64,000 bases of DNA from Tigriopus japonicus (lineage: Eukaryota; Arthropoda; Copepoda; Harpacticoida; Harpacticidae): the NCBI GenBank assembly GCA_010645155.1, contig JAAGOF010000300.1, positions 684,585 through 748,584 on the forward strand. Direction: 5' to 3'. Made by a program: the position numbers and the translations under genes. The notes under the pieces are model-generated. The model was not told the DNA's origin and ran no database searches. It saw only the letters and a list, made by a program, of their open reading frames with translations. Positions 38,301 through 53,300 of this stretch are shown piece by piece. Numbering within the stretch: the first letter of the stretch is position 1; every line of letters starts with the position of its first letter.

Positions 38301-41300
38301 ATTCCATGTTCGATCAAAGCTTGAACATCTTTTCACGTGAGTGAGTCGTTTTCATGAGCGCTCTGGGTTTGAAGATGAAGCTTTGAACAAGATCTTGTTA
38401 TAAGATATGCTTCACGTATTGGTCATTTCAACATGAATAAACTGCAAGAAATATTGATGTGCGCAAGGTAGAAAACGTTACATTGCTGATCCCATAAAAA
38501 GACAAAAAATACTATTAAAAACTTCAACGAAAAACTACTACAGTACAACCTCAAATTGAATTACTCCACTTTTGATTTCTTTCGATTCATGCATATTTCA
38601 TGGGGGATTTCAGAAAAGTTGAACTTGACTTTGATTGCGCTTATACCAAGGGTAGGAAGCAATCCTATTGAATCCAAGAATGAATTCAAGTTCAGGGATC
38701 ACTTCCCCTTTGAAAGGATAATCGATGGGCTCTTGTTCGAAAGCAGACAAACAAACCTTATAGTGATGTGAATTTGTTAGCTAAGGGGAATTCTTCAAGG
38801 CTTAGAATAGTCTAAGCTTTTTTTACGATGGTGAAGTTCACTATTCTAAACTTTGCTCATGACACTTCACCTGCAGTTTCGTGCTTTTGTTCTACCACGA
38901 GTACATATTGAAGAAGCTGGTCATATTGGACAAACTTGGATTGGTTGGCAATGTTCCCAGCAAATTTTGCCTTGTTTCTAACCCCCCAAGCGCCATAAAT
39001 ATCAACCCAACACAGTCCTTTCATAAATCCTTGGCACTCGTTCCGATCCTTTCAAGGCTCTTTTTTCACGATCCTTTTCATGGAGGAACATCATCATACT
39101 ACACAAAGACTCATGAGTAAGTCAACATGACATTCGAGTGAGTGACTCACCACAAAACGCTTTCGAAACTGTGTGGATTTCCAAATCTTGCCGATGATGA
39201 GCGAGTTGAGGACGAGAATGATTAAGTAGGGGATCACTTCGATGAGGATAAACTTGGACCAGAATATGTAGTACGTGACATAGATGGGATTCGAACGGAG
39301 AGCAGAGCCGGAAACCACGGTCACATTGGTTCCATTCATGACCTGGGAAAACAAGAACAGGGTTTTAAGTCCGTAATAGAGGTGAACTGAACATGTAGGT
39401 CGTTATTAAAGAGAAAAGTGGAATGGCCAAGAGTTCATGTTACGCGTAATTCCCAGGATAAGAGCTTAATTGTAGCATGTGCCTCCTCGAAAGAAAAGAA
39501 AAAAAGCATAATGACGTTACATATTAAGGGATGTTTTTGTTAATCTCAGGATCATGTATGAAAATAAACGAGCATGCTTCTCGTACTTTCTTCGAATGCT
39601 ATATCATGATCACATTACCATAATGAAAAATAACAATTTAGTCAACAACCAGAGGTGGGCTCACAATCACCATTGGTTTGCCAAATCGTATGTTGTACCT
39701 TCATTTCGTTCGGTTGCAACCTTTCTCATTTTCTGAAGATTATATGAAGACAAGCAAAGAATTGTATTCTTGAAGCCCAATTTCATGACAAATTAACTAA
39801 ATGAGGCCACCCACGCATCCAGATAAGACAGAAATCCACACAACAACCCGGATTTGTAGGAAGTACAACAATTTGTTCCCAAAAGCTGAGCACATTGGAT
39901 GTGGATGCCATTCAAGGGAATCGTTTTCAACTATCACTTCCATAAATTAATGGTCTTCCAATAATACTTCCAGGTTCCAAACCTCGAGGTCCCTTTTATT
40001 GTTTTTCTCTCAGCTCACCCAAACTGTCAACTCTTTGGGTTCCAAAAATAGATCTCCATCATTTGCCCAAGAACGGTCCAACTAAATTTGGATCTGGAAG
40101 CGAGGAAAAGGGCTCTCTGAAACAAGACACGAAGCCATTTTCATGCTTCTGTGGAGTTGTGTTAGAAGAAAATGAGTTTGGATAGACATTGTCATCCATT
40201 TGAATGAGGTCAGATTTTAGATGGAAAAATATGGAATTGTCACCCTTCAGAACGTAATATTCCATATGAAGATTCCCAAACTTGATGCCCAGATTCATGA
40301 GTTTGCAAGGTTCCTGTTCACTTGATACCCAAAAAAACACAAAGAATTACTCTCAAACACCTTCAATATCATTCACAAAAAAAAAAACCAATAAAATTGA
40401 GACCTCCTGTGTGTTTACTTTGTGTTGCTGTTCCCAAACTTGAATTCTGTTTTGAAAAGATACCCCTAGCCTGTAAACAAATGGACAGACTAAAACGAGG
40501 AAAGGGAAACAATATACCTCTCTAGTCCCATGAACATGACGTGCCTGTGTCAGATAAATCCAACGATACTGCAGAGAATTTCGGCCAAGGTCTTCCCAGA
40601 GGTACGTTATCAACGAGCGCAATCAAGAGAGTTCCACAGAAGAGCCTGCCAATGCTACCCTCAATTTTTCCAACAAAAACCAGCCAAATACATAGATCCA
40701 GAGGTTCAAGATGTGAGTGAGATTTGTTTGTTTCAGCTTCCTAAAATTCAGTTTACATCTCGTTCCAAAGCACCAAAACACGTTTTCCAGCATTATGTGC
40801 AACCACATTGACGAGTTTTGAATTTTGAGAGGGCTCAAAATTGCCTTACCTTATCAAATGGTGGTTTCAGCTCTTTTCCCACGCATGAGCAGGAATAAGT
40901 TTGGCACGAAAAATGATGCTATTATAGTTCTGCCCAAGTAAGTTGCAGGTAATGTAAACTTGGTTGTTCCCCCTTGGTTCCATTAAGGTGAGTAAGTAAA
41001 CACCGGAACAGGGCGGATTTTTTTTCCTCGAGAAAGGATTGGGGGAAACATGCTGTGTCCCAAAAAATACGTCCCTAAACTCAATCACCTGGGGAAGAAG
41101 TTGGTGGGAAAGATCGAGATTTGGTCCCCTTTCGGTTGTAATCGTTCGTTGGTGGGCAAAAAAAGATAGGATGAAATGGGAAATGTCAGAGCTCTCGCAC
41201 CCGAAGGATTCGCATCCTTCCCTCTCTCTTTCCAATCTAAGCCACTAAATTAATTTGATCAAAATTTCCAACGTCGGACTAACTTGCACTTGACGGGCGG

Positions 41301-44300
41301 TCTGACGGGTTGAAGTCTGTTGCCAACATCCAACATCCAAAACTTTATCACTGAATGGCTTCGTTTCATGCCTCGTTATGATAAATGATTTGTGGAAGCT
41401 TTGACGTCTGCTGTTTTCCTCTGATTTCTTCAAGTGGTTCGGAATGGTCTCCAAGAGCGAAATGGCAAAATTCTTGGACCTCAGTTGGAATAGCAAGAGA
41501 GTGGGACGTCCGTCAATGCGTGTTGCTTGTTGTCGGTCCCTAACGTTAGATGGACGGCAACGAACGGTCCAAGCTATCGATCTAGGTCGACCTGGATAGA
41601 TTGGCAACGGAATGGGGTTTTCCCCTTTCTACCTAAAATTAGGCCCAATCCAGGCCTGACTCGATGAAACTTTTCCGACTCTTGTGGTGTCGAACTGAAA
41701 CCAACGTAGTTTGTAGTCACTACGAGCTCGAAATTTAGTTCCTAAGTTTTCCAAGTGGTCCTTGGAATGAGTCGAAGAAAGTACAGCAGTTCTTTGGAAC
41801 GTTCATTGCAACCGGATAGTCTAGAGAAATTCGGTTTGGTGATCTCACCTTTCGTTCGAGCTCGTAGAATTTGGGGATATTGTAGAGAACGGCCAGAATG
41901 GCCGAGATTAGAAGCAGAAACTTTTTGGCCGAGAAATGCTTGAGGGGATGGACAATGGCGAAATAGCGTTCGATCGTCACGGATGTGGTCACAAATACCG
42001 AGCCCACCCGCCCAATGTGTCCGAATCCGAAGCTCACGGGCAAGATGTACACATAGATTGTCCTCGAATAGGACGGAGACACGGCTGGAAGGCCGAAAAT
42101 GGCGATGGCGATTGTCAAGTACAATAGATCGAAGGAGGAGAGACCTGAAACGCAAAGAAAATATCAAATGAAATGGCAGAAGCCACAATGAGAGAACGGG
42201 TCTTTGAAAGGGTGGAAAGATCTCAACTCTTTGAGGCACTCGGCATGAGGATAGAATGTTTATTTCCGATGACAAATCCCTTGCCAGTCACTGTCATTCT
42301 TCTGCCATTCAACAGAGCTTCAGGCAAACGAGCTTTCATCCTTTAGGAGTGGCTTCTATCTAGCTCAACCAACGACGATGGAAGTCAGGAATTAAGCATC
42401 GCATCCTTCATGAAGGCTCTTTCCCTCTCATATTGGTTAATGTGGGTTAGTTTGAATAACCGATTAAGGGCATTTTGGTGAATAATGATTGGAGGGTATA
42501 AGTTGGTCCTGTGGGACACTTTGCACTTGTACTCACATTAGCATATTTATTTGAGCACCTTCCTAAGACAGCTCACTGATTTAAAAAAGAAAAAATAGGT
42601 CAATCTTAATTGGAAATGATAGGAATATAAACACTTGGTTATGAACGGTAGAAATATGGGAGAAGTTGAAAATACTGTTATTTGAAGCCCGCAGGCCAAT
42701 CACGCTATCCAAGGATGAAGTTCCGTGGTCTATGCGCTATCTAATTATCTCAATGCAATTTAACTCCAGTAGGTAACTATCAAATTAAATATTATGATAA
42801 AATATTTTCAGTCCTTGTATGATATGGAGCTCTCAAGTCATGAGCACTTTGAGAAAACGATTTGAAGCTTGGCTTTTGATGTTGAAATCTTAATATGTAA
42901 TTACTCCCTGCAAATACTAAACTTAAAATCTTAACTTTGACGATGACGAAAGGCTACCATCACATTTATTCTGTGGGTCTTTGGATGAATTGAAGATGAG
43001 CTCGAGTGGAGCTTTGGAAGACGAAGTCTTTCAGGCATTCTTCATGGTCGTGTGGATCGAAAAGGACTCGGAGAAAGCATTCTGTCTTTGATATTGGGCA
43101 GGGATCGCAACACTTTGACGCAGGAAGAGGAAGGAGCTCATGGAACACTTTGGTGCCCAAGAACATGATTGAGTAGTCAGGACGAGTTGGGAGGTTTGTA
43201 ACAAACACTTATTTGGAATAATAAGATGTGTTTGTCTCTTTGAGAGTTTGGTTATTTAAGACGTTTACGTTGCTAGTTAACGTCCCTTCACTAATAGGGA
43301 GAAAATTTTAGCTCAACCATCTTTAAGCCTCTTAAAGGGTTGTTGTGACTTAAACTGACAACAAAGTGGCTAGTTATAGCGAATTAGGTTTGGAGGCAAA
43401 TAAGAGTATTGGCCTTGCTCTCTATCATGATGAGTTCATTATACTGTACAGGGCTGGGCACCTAAATCCGGACTATTTTTAAAAGCTAATAATTCCTAAT
43501 GGACAAGTCCAATTTGGGGTTGCCTCTCTTTTTTGGAATGGTTGATATGTAAACATTCGATGGCAAGATATTACCTCATCGTCGGATCAATAAGTAACAT
43601 GGAGGAGTCAAAAAGGTTTGCCATTATTGAAATGGCTCGCTCGGGCAACACCTGACGTCTACAACCGTTGGAAATAGGGAAAAGATCTGAACCTTCGGCG
43701 CACACAGCCAGGAAGACCGTCAATGTCCTCAAGGCCAAATTCATCAATTTTTGGGATGCTAGCACCTGGCCCTCTAACTCGCCTGACATGAAACCATTGG
43801 ATTTCTACTTCTAGAGAAAGTTAGAGAGGGAGGAACGTGTCACTAGCCACCGAAACACTAATAATCTCAAGGCCACCCTCAATAAGAGCTGGGTCAATGT
43901 TCTGGCCGCAATGGTCATCAGGGGTTGCCATGTCTTTAGGCCCAGGATTGAGTGCATGATAGCTATTGATGGTGGTCATTTAGAATAATTGTTCAGTTCA
44001 AATACATGACTTCAATTTCTTATTTGTTACTTGATGTTTCTCTCTGTGTGGCCTAATTGCGGTTCAATATGATGCTAAGCAAATTCTGGATTTAGGTGCC
44101 CAACCCTGTATAACAAACAACAACTCGTGTTTTATAAACGAGCTCTTTTAATGCTTGTTTCTACATTCAATATGTTGTATTTAGTCCTTCCTGCCAAGAG
44201 AGTCTTATTCGCAGACTGAACTCTTTTGCTAAAAGAAGAAAAAAAAACACATTTTTCTCCATCTCGCTTTTGAATTTCAAAAGGATTCACTTGTACCTAA

Positions 44301-47300
44301 AAGTACTCTATATTCATGTTATCGTTTAGTTGCAAGTGTTGCCATGAAAAATTGAGTAAATCAAAGTCTTCAACAATTAATCTGTATTTTGAAAATCTCA
44401 AATTTTGCAACTTTTCATGTTTGATGCATTTATCTACCAATACATAAACGGAAAGTAATTCACCGGAAAGGAACATACCTTGTCTTTCAAAGTGGTTTCT
44501 TCACAAAAGCAAAAATGGGGAAAGATCAAAGAAGGCAAACTTCCTTTTGCTTACTGTGTGTAGCATACCATATGGTAAATCCTTTAATAGTAAAAACATC
44601 CAACTCGAGGTTGATGTTGACGTGAACACATGCTTTCCTTTTCAAGAGAATGCGACGTGATGAAATTGGTATTGGGACTCTATAATGAAACGCCTGGGAA
44701 CAGAAACGATCCGCTTGTTTCTGCCTTTCTCCCTGAAGAAGCGAACTCGAAACTGGCGGAACACTTGAAATCCAGCAAAATTTTTGCCTCTAGATCCAAC
44801 TTGAGTGCACATTATTCTTCCGGTGTCCGGATTCAGGAAAGATTCGCCATGTTGAAGAAAAAATCGACATGGTCTTACATAGATTAAGTCAGCCTTCACT
44901 CTTCAATCTGATATGGTTCCTAGGTTTTGAAAAAAAAAATGAAGACTATCACAATTCTTTTGTGCTGAAATTCGTCATAAATTTCCAGGTCCTGAGAAAA
45001 AAATGAAGAGAGTGCGAGCAGAGCAGGGACAATCGTGCTTGTAAGCTCTTCAAGTGTCGCAGTAGCATGGATAATCTGGACCTTCCAGGCCTTTATGGTC
45101 TTCGAACGGGAACAAGAAAGGTCGTTCATTCGTTCGTTGGTCCAAGGGATTTGGAAACTTAATTGTAAAGCTGTCTTTCTCACTTGGGAAGGAAGTTGCC
45201 GCAATGTAACCTAAGTGAGTCAAGGGCTTGTAGTACGTAGTATACTACCTTCCACTTTGAAACCTGCATGTTTGTAAAGATCAAAGTATCTCGACCATGC
45301 CATTCTTGAGATAGGCCAGTCAAGTTTATGTAGAAGGCTCTAATTTTGGCCCTCGCACTTTAAAGAACATCAACCTTACTCTGTTTGGCCAAAGTTGACT
45401 GCGTCCATGTTTTTGAAGGTCATCATTTAGAACTACTCCACTTGGACTTCATAAGAAAAAGCCAGTTTCTGGTCGAGAAGGGCGGAACGAACTTTTTTGT
45501 TTTGAAATGTTTGAAAGGGATTTTCGCGCATCGGCGACATATTTTGTCTCTGAAACTCGCTTCCATGGATTAAAGCCTGGCTCACTTGTTGAGCCTTTTT
45601 GGCGCGTTTCTGAAAAAAAAGTTTTCTTGAACAAGGTTCAAAGCTACCGTTTATGGAAAGACGATGTTGACATACCAGAAGCTTTCAAGTTTTTTAAAAT
45701 GAAAGGGGATGACAAAATCTTTACCGCCTCTGAAGTCATTCATTCATTATGATGTGAACTACATTTATAAAAGAGCAGAAATAGTAAAAGGTTGTTATCA
45801 CAATGAAATCTTAAATGTGTGGTCGGGGTCGCGTCTGTGCCGACAAGGAAAAGCAATTGTTCCCGTAAACAATTTCTTTCTTGTTCCGCTAGAGTTCATC
45901 GGTATTTGGAATTTTTGGAGCGACAAAGTTTAAAGAAAGTTCCACGCTCTGTGCAATCAAAGCCATTTCACACCTACCATTGTCGGAATTCGTTCACTCT
46001 GGCTTCCAGAATGATTTAAAGACTGGCAAAATTCAAAGATTTCTCACCCAAAACAGATGGAGTGTGACATATTCTCGAGAAGTGTGTTTTAGTATAAAAT
46101 GGTCCACATGCTTGCAGGCATTAGATTCCCAACACGACATTGCAGCTCGACGTTTCCCAATCATGGACATTTCTATTTCGGCTAAAGAATGGTCGAACAA
46201 GAAGGGAAGGGTAATAGATTGGACACACAAGAAATCTCTGGAGAGTTGGGAATGCTTGATACGTCTGGAGACAAAGACTGGTTGTTATTTCTTTAGCCAT
46301 TGTGAAGTATTTGGCTTAGGCAGGAAAAAGAAGTCATCAATGATCATATTCGTACAACAGTTCCGTCTCCGTCTGTGCGAGGTGCTCTTCAGTTATTATG
46401 CTGTCTAATGGGTATAGCTTGCCACCAGCTTTCCAGAAAAAACACAACTTTCAGGAAAGAGTGAGAGAAAGAGGACAAGAAAGAAGGGAGGGAATATCGC
46501 GATAACAAGAGCCTACTGACCTTTGGTGGCCCAATAGTCAGGCCAAAGCCAAATATACTTAATTTATCCCCCTACCAAGAGGCCAAACAATAGTAGAACA
46601 AATGGAAGTGCGTGTGAATGCGGAAAGAATGGACAAAACTGGAAGCTATGTACATATTGCTAGAACTTCCACTGTGTGTGTTAGGTCGAGAGTGTGATCT
46701 CATGATTGATGATAATTCATTGGACACATCCTGCCAGAAAAGACCTGACTACGTAAGTGCTATTATGTACTTTATTTTGGCCGCCATTCGTGATCATATG
46801 CAGGATATCAAATCAAAAGACGTCGAGAAGGAAAATTGCAAAACCTCATGAGCTCAAGAAAAGAAGCAGATTATGGGAACGAGCGAAAAAGGAAATGGAA
46901 TGCAATTTCTAGAGCTATTCGAGCGGAATTTAATATTGCTACGACAGACATTTGTCGTCTTTGCAATCAGATCATCAACAATTTTGACAGTGATACCTGT
47001 TTGTTTCTAAAAACAACTGTTATTAGTTCCGGGTGGGTTTTTGAGTGTTAAATGATCCCAGAAAGACAGACCATGAGACTTATTGAAGGATAAGCTGTAT
47101 CAAAAATCAGAACGTGTCGTGGTAAAAGATCACCTTTTAAACCCCTCCCAAAGCCTTTTAGAAACGTGACAATGAAGACGTTGAACATTTCCAGGCTTTT
47201 TAAATCTATTTTCAACTTTTTTACTTGGAACTAGATCTGGCTATTCTCGGAATCAAAAGCCGGACGTAACGAGAGCATTTCATTTTTAAAGGAATTTAAT

Positions 47301-50300
47301 GGCCCGTTTTCGTTCCGCCCCATGCTGAATCGTCAAGAGGATTTCGAGATAGAAGCTTCACCCTATCCCAACGGATGTTGGAACCCTGTCCGTGAGATCA
47401 TTTGGTGAACGAGATGGATCTAGCCGCGGCCATTGCTCTTTAAGTCGACTGAAAGTCAAACGCGCTAAAGTTGGGCTGCATCTTTTCATTCATTGGCTGC
47501 TGTCCAAGAGTCCGTGTCTCAGTAATCTGCCGACCATCACAACCATAACTCTTATTTCCAGATACAGATTCAAGCGTTTGCTCTGCCATCCAGCTCTTAC
47601 TACTGACATCTATTAAGATAGAAGTAATTTCCCCAAGATTGCGTCCCTATGTAATACCAACGAATAGATTACGCTTGGTCAATAGATTGGGACCTCAAGG
47701 CTCTTCAGAGCCGAAGAAGATGTTGTATCTGCTTCAAGATAAATCCTCGGATCGTCTGTAAATCGGAAAGTTAGGAACGATCCCTTGAAAACGGAAGGAA
47801 AGAAGGAAATCAAAGTCATTTTGACGAATTCTTTTAACCACGGTGAGCAGAAAAAGGACCAAAAATATTACGTTGACCTTGGTTTCCTTTCAATTTATCG
47901 GGTGGTAACTATCGAATCGAGGGGTCACAAATTCAATTCTCCGAGCTTGAGGATTGTGGGAATTCTCGTTGAATAGCCAATTCCCTTTCCTTTTTCTTGG
48001 GTCCCTCTTGTCTTTGCAAAAAGAAAACGCAGATTCAGCAACGATACAAACAAAGCTCGATGTGTTCAAAAGAGTCGCAAAATCACGAAAGAGCTGAATG
48101 TTGCAAGATCCGGGAAGAAACTTGAGATTACAACCAAGTTCTCAAAATAGGATTTTATCCAACAATGCCTGCCATCGTGACATGCTGTCTGAAATTCATG
48201 AATATCGATGTTTGAGCCAAAAATGTTGTTTTCGAATAAGCTCATAACGGTGAAATATTTTTTAAGACGACCAGTTCCGTGCTTCAGCATTGGTTCCAAT
48301 TACTGTAGAATTGTGGCCCAGGCAGAGAAACGTCGTGGGCACTTCTCCAAATCACTTTTCGTGACAATCATTTTAAAGGGCTGATCAGTGTTCCTGATTG
48401 AATCGAACACGGCTAATCCTGATCGCAACTTGCTTGGTTCCAAAGCGGCCTTGAAGGTGAAATTGAATTGGTACCAAATAACAAAATGTTAACCACCGCC
48501 ACCATCTCTCTGTTCTCCGTCCATGCAAAAATGAATTTGCAATCTCTTAGTCTTGGTCAAGAGGAATATTTGCTTTCCATACATTTTCTGCGAGGAAACA
48601 TTCCACTGATTCCAACGTTCTTGGCGCAAGATGGAACAAAAAACAAATAGTCCCACTCTACTCACATCATCATTTGGGAAGTATCCAATACAATGCCCAA
48701 GACAAGGGTATTCTCCAAATCTGCAGAATCCACAACGAAGAATAGAAAAGCTCGGAATACGATGAAATATAGATAGCGGTATGAAAACATTGAGGCCCTT
48801 ACCCTTTCAACATTGGCAAGTTTGAAAGAAGCGAGTTCGAGTAAAAATGTGAATCTTTGTCATGACAAAAAGCCCAGTCTACTCTGGACGAAATCATATT
48901 CCGGGCAATGAATTTATCATAAACATTTTCCAACTCTCTGGATATTGGAATCTTGGGTTGTTTCTAGGTATTTGAATGCGGAAAAGTTTTCCCAGGACCA
49001 ACTCATTTGTATTCTGGTTCTTAATAGTACTTCCACATGACTTGGCGAATAATCTACTACTCCCGATCTTACCACAAGGTCTCCAAAGAGTTTCAACGAG
49101 GATGAGGGACGATTTAATTATGGTGTGGGAAAGGGCTCTTTAGGAGAGAGCCTTTTTCAGTGTACTCAAATTGCGACCTCCACAATCTAAGGTTTGTCTA
49201 TTTGGGTTTCCATCGGCTGAAACTCAATATTTGGTGCAGGTAAACATCCACAATGGTTTCGCTCCGAAATAAATCAACCTAACAGATCTCATTGTCTCGC
49301 ACTTTTCTAAAACGGAAAAAGAATCTACGAAGTATGACATACTTCGAGCACGACAATCGATGGTTCACATATTTTATTTGAAAAGGAACCAAGTCATTTT
49401 TCTTCAAGTTTAAAGCCCACAAATGGGATTTCCCAATGTCTTTGATGAATTGCTGATTCGCCAGTAAAGTCGACCAACTTGTTTTCGAGGTTTTGGGCCC
49501 ATTTCTTTGTAGGAACACTGCATCAGTCAACAAAAAAATGAGGAAAATAGCAATTCAGCTCTGTTCCCAGCCTTTGAGAGCTGCAACTTTGTTTCGGTCT
49601 TAAGCAAGCAAACGAAAAATGAACTTGTGTAAAAGATAGATATCCACCATGACCACACCTCTTGATTAAACCACCTTCGTCATGGTCTCAATTTGACAGA
49701 TTCACAAAGGATTTATTACAAAATTATGGATTGTTCGCGAGAAACGGCTTTCAATGGGGATTTGGCAAAATTCTGTAGAGCCACTTGTGGCTCTCTCAGT
49801 AATCTCTAATGCGATTGATTATTAGTCGGTGACACGCTGTAAAAATAGCAAAATGTAACAGTGGCCTTGTCTGTTCTTATTGGTAGAACGTGGGAGGAGT
49901 GAAGTAGCGAAATCCTTCTCTAATGGCAAAGAGGCTTTTATGGGATTACCTCCCGACTCCAGAGGATCCATGAATGCGCCATAGAGGATTGATGAAATGG
50001 GGCCCAAAATAAACAGTTAAAAACATTGGCTTTGACATTCCTCGTTAAAGAGACTCTCCATGGATTAGCATCTGAACTATTTTTTTTTTGCTGTCTTAAA
50101 ATGGGATCTGCAGACCGACCTTCTTAGCACTCAGGATATATTTCAACTAACAACTTTCAAGACAGGTTTATTGCTGGTCTTAAAGAAATGGAACTAATTA
50201 CAGGTCTCTTTCATTTCATTTGGGAAGGACTTTATTGCCCATCTCTCCATTTAAAAAAAAGGGAATCTTGCTACTCTTACAATTACTTTTCCTAGAATGG

Positions 50301-53300
50301 GAAACATGGTCAGTTTTAGAGGCAGAGATTCAGGAAAGGACTATTATGGCGATTAATCAGTCAGAAATATTGAATTGCAAAAAGATTGTGAAAGCGATTC
50401 GGGAATGAATATTGGTTGTTTTGAGCAGTTTTAAGACAAAAAATTGCGACGTTTCTGTTATTGATTAGCTGCAACTTATTTTTCATTCATGAAAGTCATT
50501 TGTCTTAAATTGCAATAGGTTTGTGCCAGCAGGAACTTAAATCAAATCTATTGGCGATTTTTAAACAAAAAAATGATTTTTTTATTTTATTTTAACTCCA
50601 ATTCTTAACTTTTCGATCAGAGTTTCTCAATCCAATTCTCGGCGTCCTTCAATCTTAAAAAATCAACAGTTCCCCCTAACAATGGCGAGGGATATAAGTA
50701 CTGCGCTCCAAACTTGTCGAATATGTCCACCTTAACTATTAAAATATCTTTGTTAGTGCTGCTACATTTTGGTTTGCTCAAACCAAACAATCCTAATATT
50801 AAAAGCTTTTTTTGTATGTATCTCATGTTCAGATTAGAGGTCTAGGAGAAATGACACTCCGAAAATATTCGTGAGTCACCATGCCTACACCATGTGTGTG
50901 GAATGAAATTTGACATTGGACACATTTAGTTGCGTGATTCAAAACCGGAATTTGCGATTTCAGGGAGGCTCATTCAACTGCTTTGGTGGAACAAGAGCAA
51001 TGCATGATGGACACATAAAATGTTTCCAAAGCAAATCTCCACTGACTGACGAGGAGTGAAATTTTTGTACCTAGAACTGTAGTTCAGACTAGGGCACTAG
51101 CTCACATTTATTAAGTGACCTCGACCCCCAGTTTTTGTGAGAGATTCCCTTCAATTGAGGCAGTCCTTCCATTGGCCCGCCTTGCCTAACCTATTTGATG
51201 AGGCATGCCCGTCGGTTACAAACCCCTTGTTTTAAGTCCATAGAAGATGTTCAAGTGGTTCTTATCATTTGTAAAAGAAAGATGTTGTCCTGATGAATAA
51301 TTTATGTAAGTTTTTGATCTTCATGAGTTTGAATTTTGTAACATGAACTGGATTTCTGTCTTGGAAGTTTGGTTTGATTTGGTGTTAAATTCAATAATAG
51401 TTTTGCCAACATCAACAGCCGATAAGAGCCGTTCCAAGGCTCAGTTTATTTGAAGTTTTCGTCTTGTAACTAATCCATAGGAGAGTAAATCTGCAGCACA
51501 AATATGTGGGAAAACTTGCTTAACTTAGGCATGAGTTGCGAACGATAGAAAAATAAAAGTAATCGCATCTTTTGGGCCGCCAATTCCAGTTCCTATATTT
51601 GTCTTCACCAGAAGAATGAAATAAGGAGCTAAATTTTTAAACAAGGCCTGTGGTGATAACTATAATGTCTAGCAAGAAAACATGTTTTATCTTCTTTTAT
51701 AGAGGAGACTACTAATTTCAATTGGTTTTTGGTAGAAAGATCTACCAAAATTTATTTTTTGGTAGTTGTGATGTGATGATGCAAAGTGATGATTATAAAA
51801 TATAATCTGTGTTTATGAACCTGGGGGTATTTGGCTTGGCCAATCTGCTGATTGAGTCCATAAAAAGTGATGTTTGGAAATGCCCCGTTATTTAACTGTT
51901 TTTCCATTTCTCATTCAGCAAGCCTTTTGAGAAGCAAATGCAGTCAACAACCTCATTTGACCCAGTATATTGGCACAATGCACTCTTGATTTGCTTCCTT
52001 TCACGTTCACCGGAATACCCCAACTCTTCCGGATTAGCCTTTCCTTATCTAACCCTGCCAAAGTTTACTAGGGCCTTTGTTCGAGCCAAAGAGGCATTTT
52101 TAAAGGCCCATTCTTGTTTGTAGAGAGTACAATTCGCGTATTGAGAAGATTGGAGGGAACAACGTTCCATCGATGGGCGGCAAATGTTAGACATTCTTCT
52201 CGAATCCCATTCTGATTGAACCCAGACGGCCTTAGATCGTGCCAAAAAGCATTGTGAACCCAAGGAAGTGAGGTTATCATCTCCTTTGTGTTTGGTCGTT
52301 ACATCAAATGCAACCAAGAGCGTGGTTTCTAGTCCCAAGAAAAGTGCTCCTCACCAATCTGATAAGATATCTCACAATATGAGTGGTCCTACTGTTGATC
52401 CATAGCATGAATGAATGAAATGGTCTGGCGATGCACACAATTTTGGAGTGTCGTACATGATCAATGCATTAGATCATGTTCGGAATACTGCTTTTAGAGT
52501 TTCAACGCCTTTGTCTGGTTATCTTGACGGTTTTGTGTATTCATTCAGGTGTTACCGACTTCTCTTCACCTAAAATGCATTGGATCACGTCCTTCTGTCG
52601 AATCTTAAAGTACTGGAAATTCCAATTTGAATGCATTGGGTACATCTCATTCAATATAAAACGGCATTTCCAACGAAAGGAGGTGGAAAATTGACTCCAT
52701 TTTTCAGAATTTTCTCGTTTTGGCATTCTCATTGAATATGCTGTTCAATTATCAAAATTTTGCGCCAAAAGCTCTACTCTAATATCTAACGGTATAATTT
52801 TGACATAAAAAGTAATTTCGGATCAATGTTAGCAAATTCAGGTTTATCCGCCTTGGGAGGCAAAAAGATCAATTCTAAAATCGTTAAAGATAAAGAGGCT
52901 TTTCGGAAGATTGGCAAAGGCCATTTTTCTATGGTAACTTTTACCATTGGTTTCATTCCATCAGGATTCATAAGAATTCCTTTGGTAAGTTTATCTTATT
53001 TAAAGCTTTACTCCAGAATTGCATCCATGTCAGTCTTCTTTGACGCCCTATTAAGAATTCAACGCAACATTTTTGTCTGGCCTTTTGACGTTAATGACCG
53101 TGCCAAAAAAAGAACAAGACAAAATACTCTTAGGAAGAGGTGAGATTTGTCACAAAGAGGCAGCTTGTTGTCTCACTTTAACAAGTTTAATCTTTGAAAG
53201 GGGGACTTTTGAACACTTTCTTAATTGCAGTTTGCCTTGCCTTTTTTCATTCCTCCTTTGACGCTATATTGGATTTTTGAGAACACCTAGTAACAAACGT

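Noticed and set aside
40867..41607. Two ~120-codon minus-strand open frames inside GPCR intron 2
   Set aside because: They do not fit the receptor sequence between TM4 and TM5, which is complete without them, and no domain is visible.
51727..51750. Perfect 10 bp stem with 4-base loop
   Set aside because: Too short and isolated to support an RNA gene or element in a 12 kb AT-rich intron.
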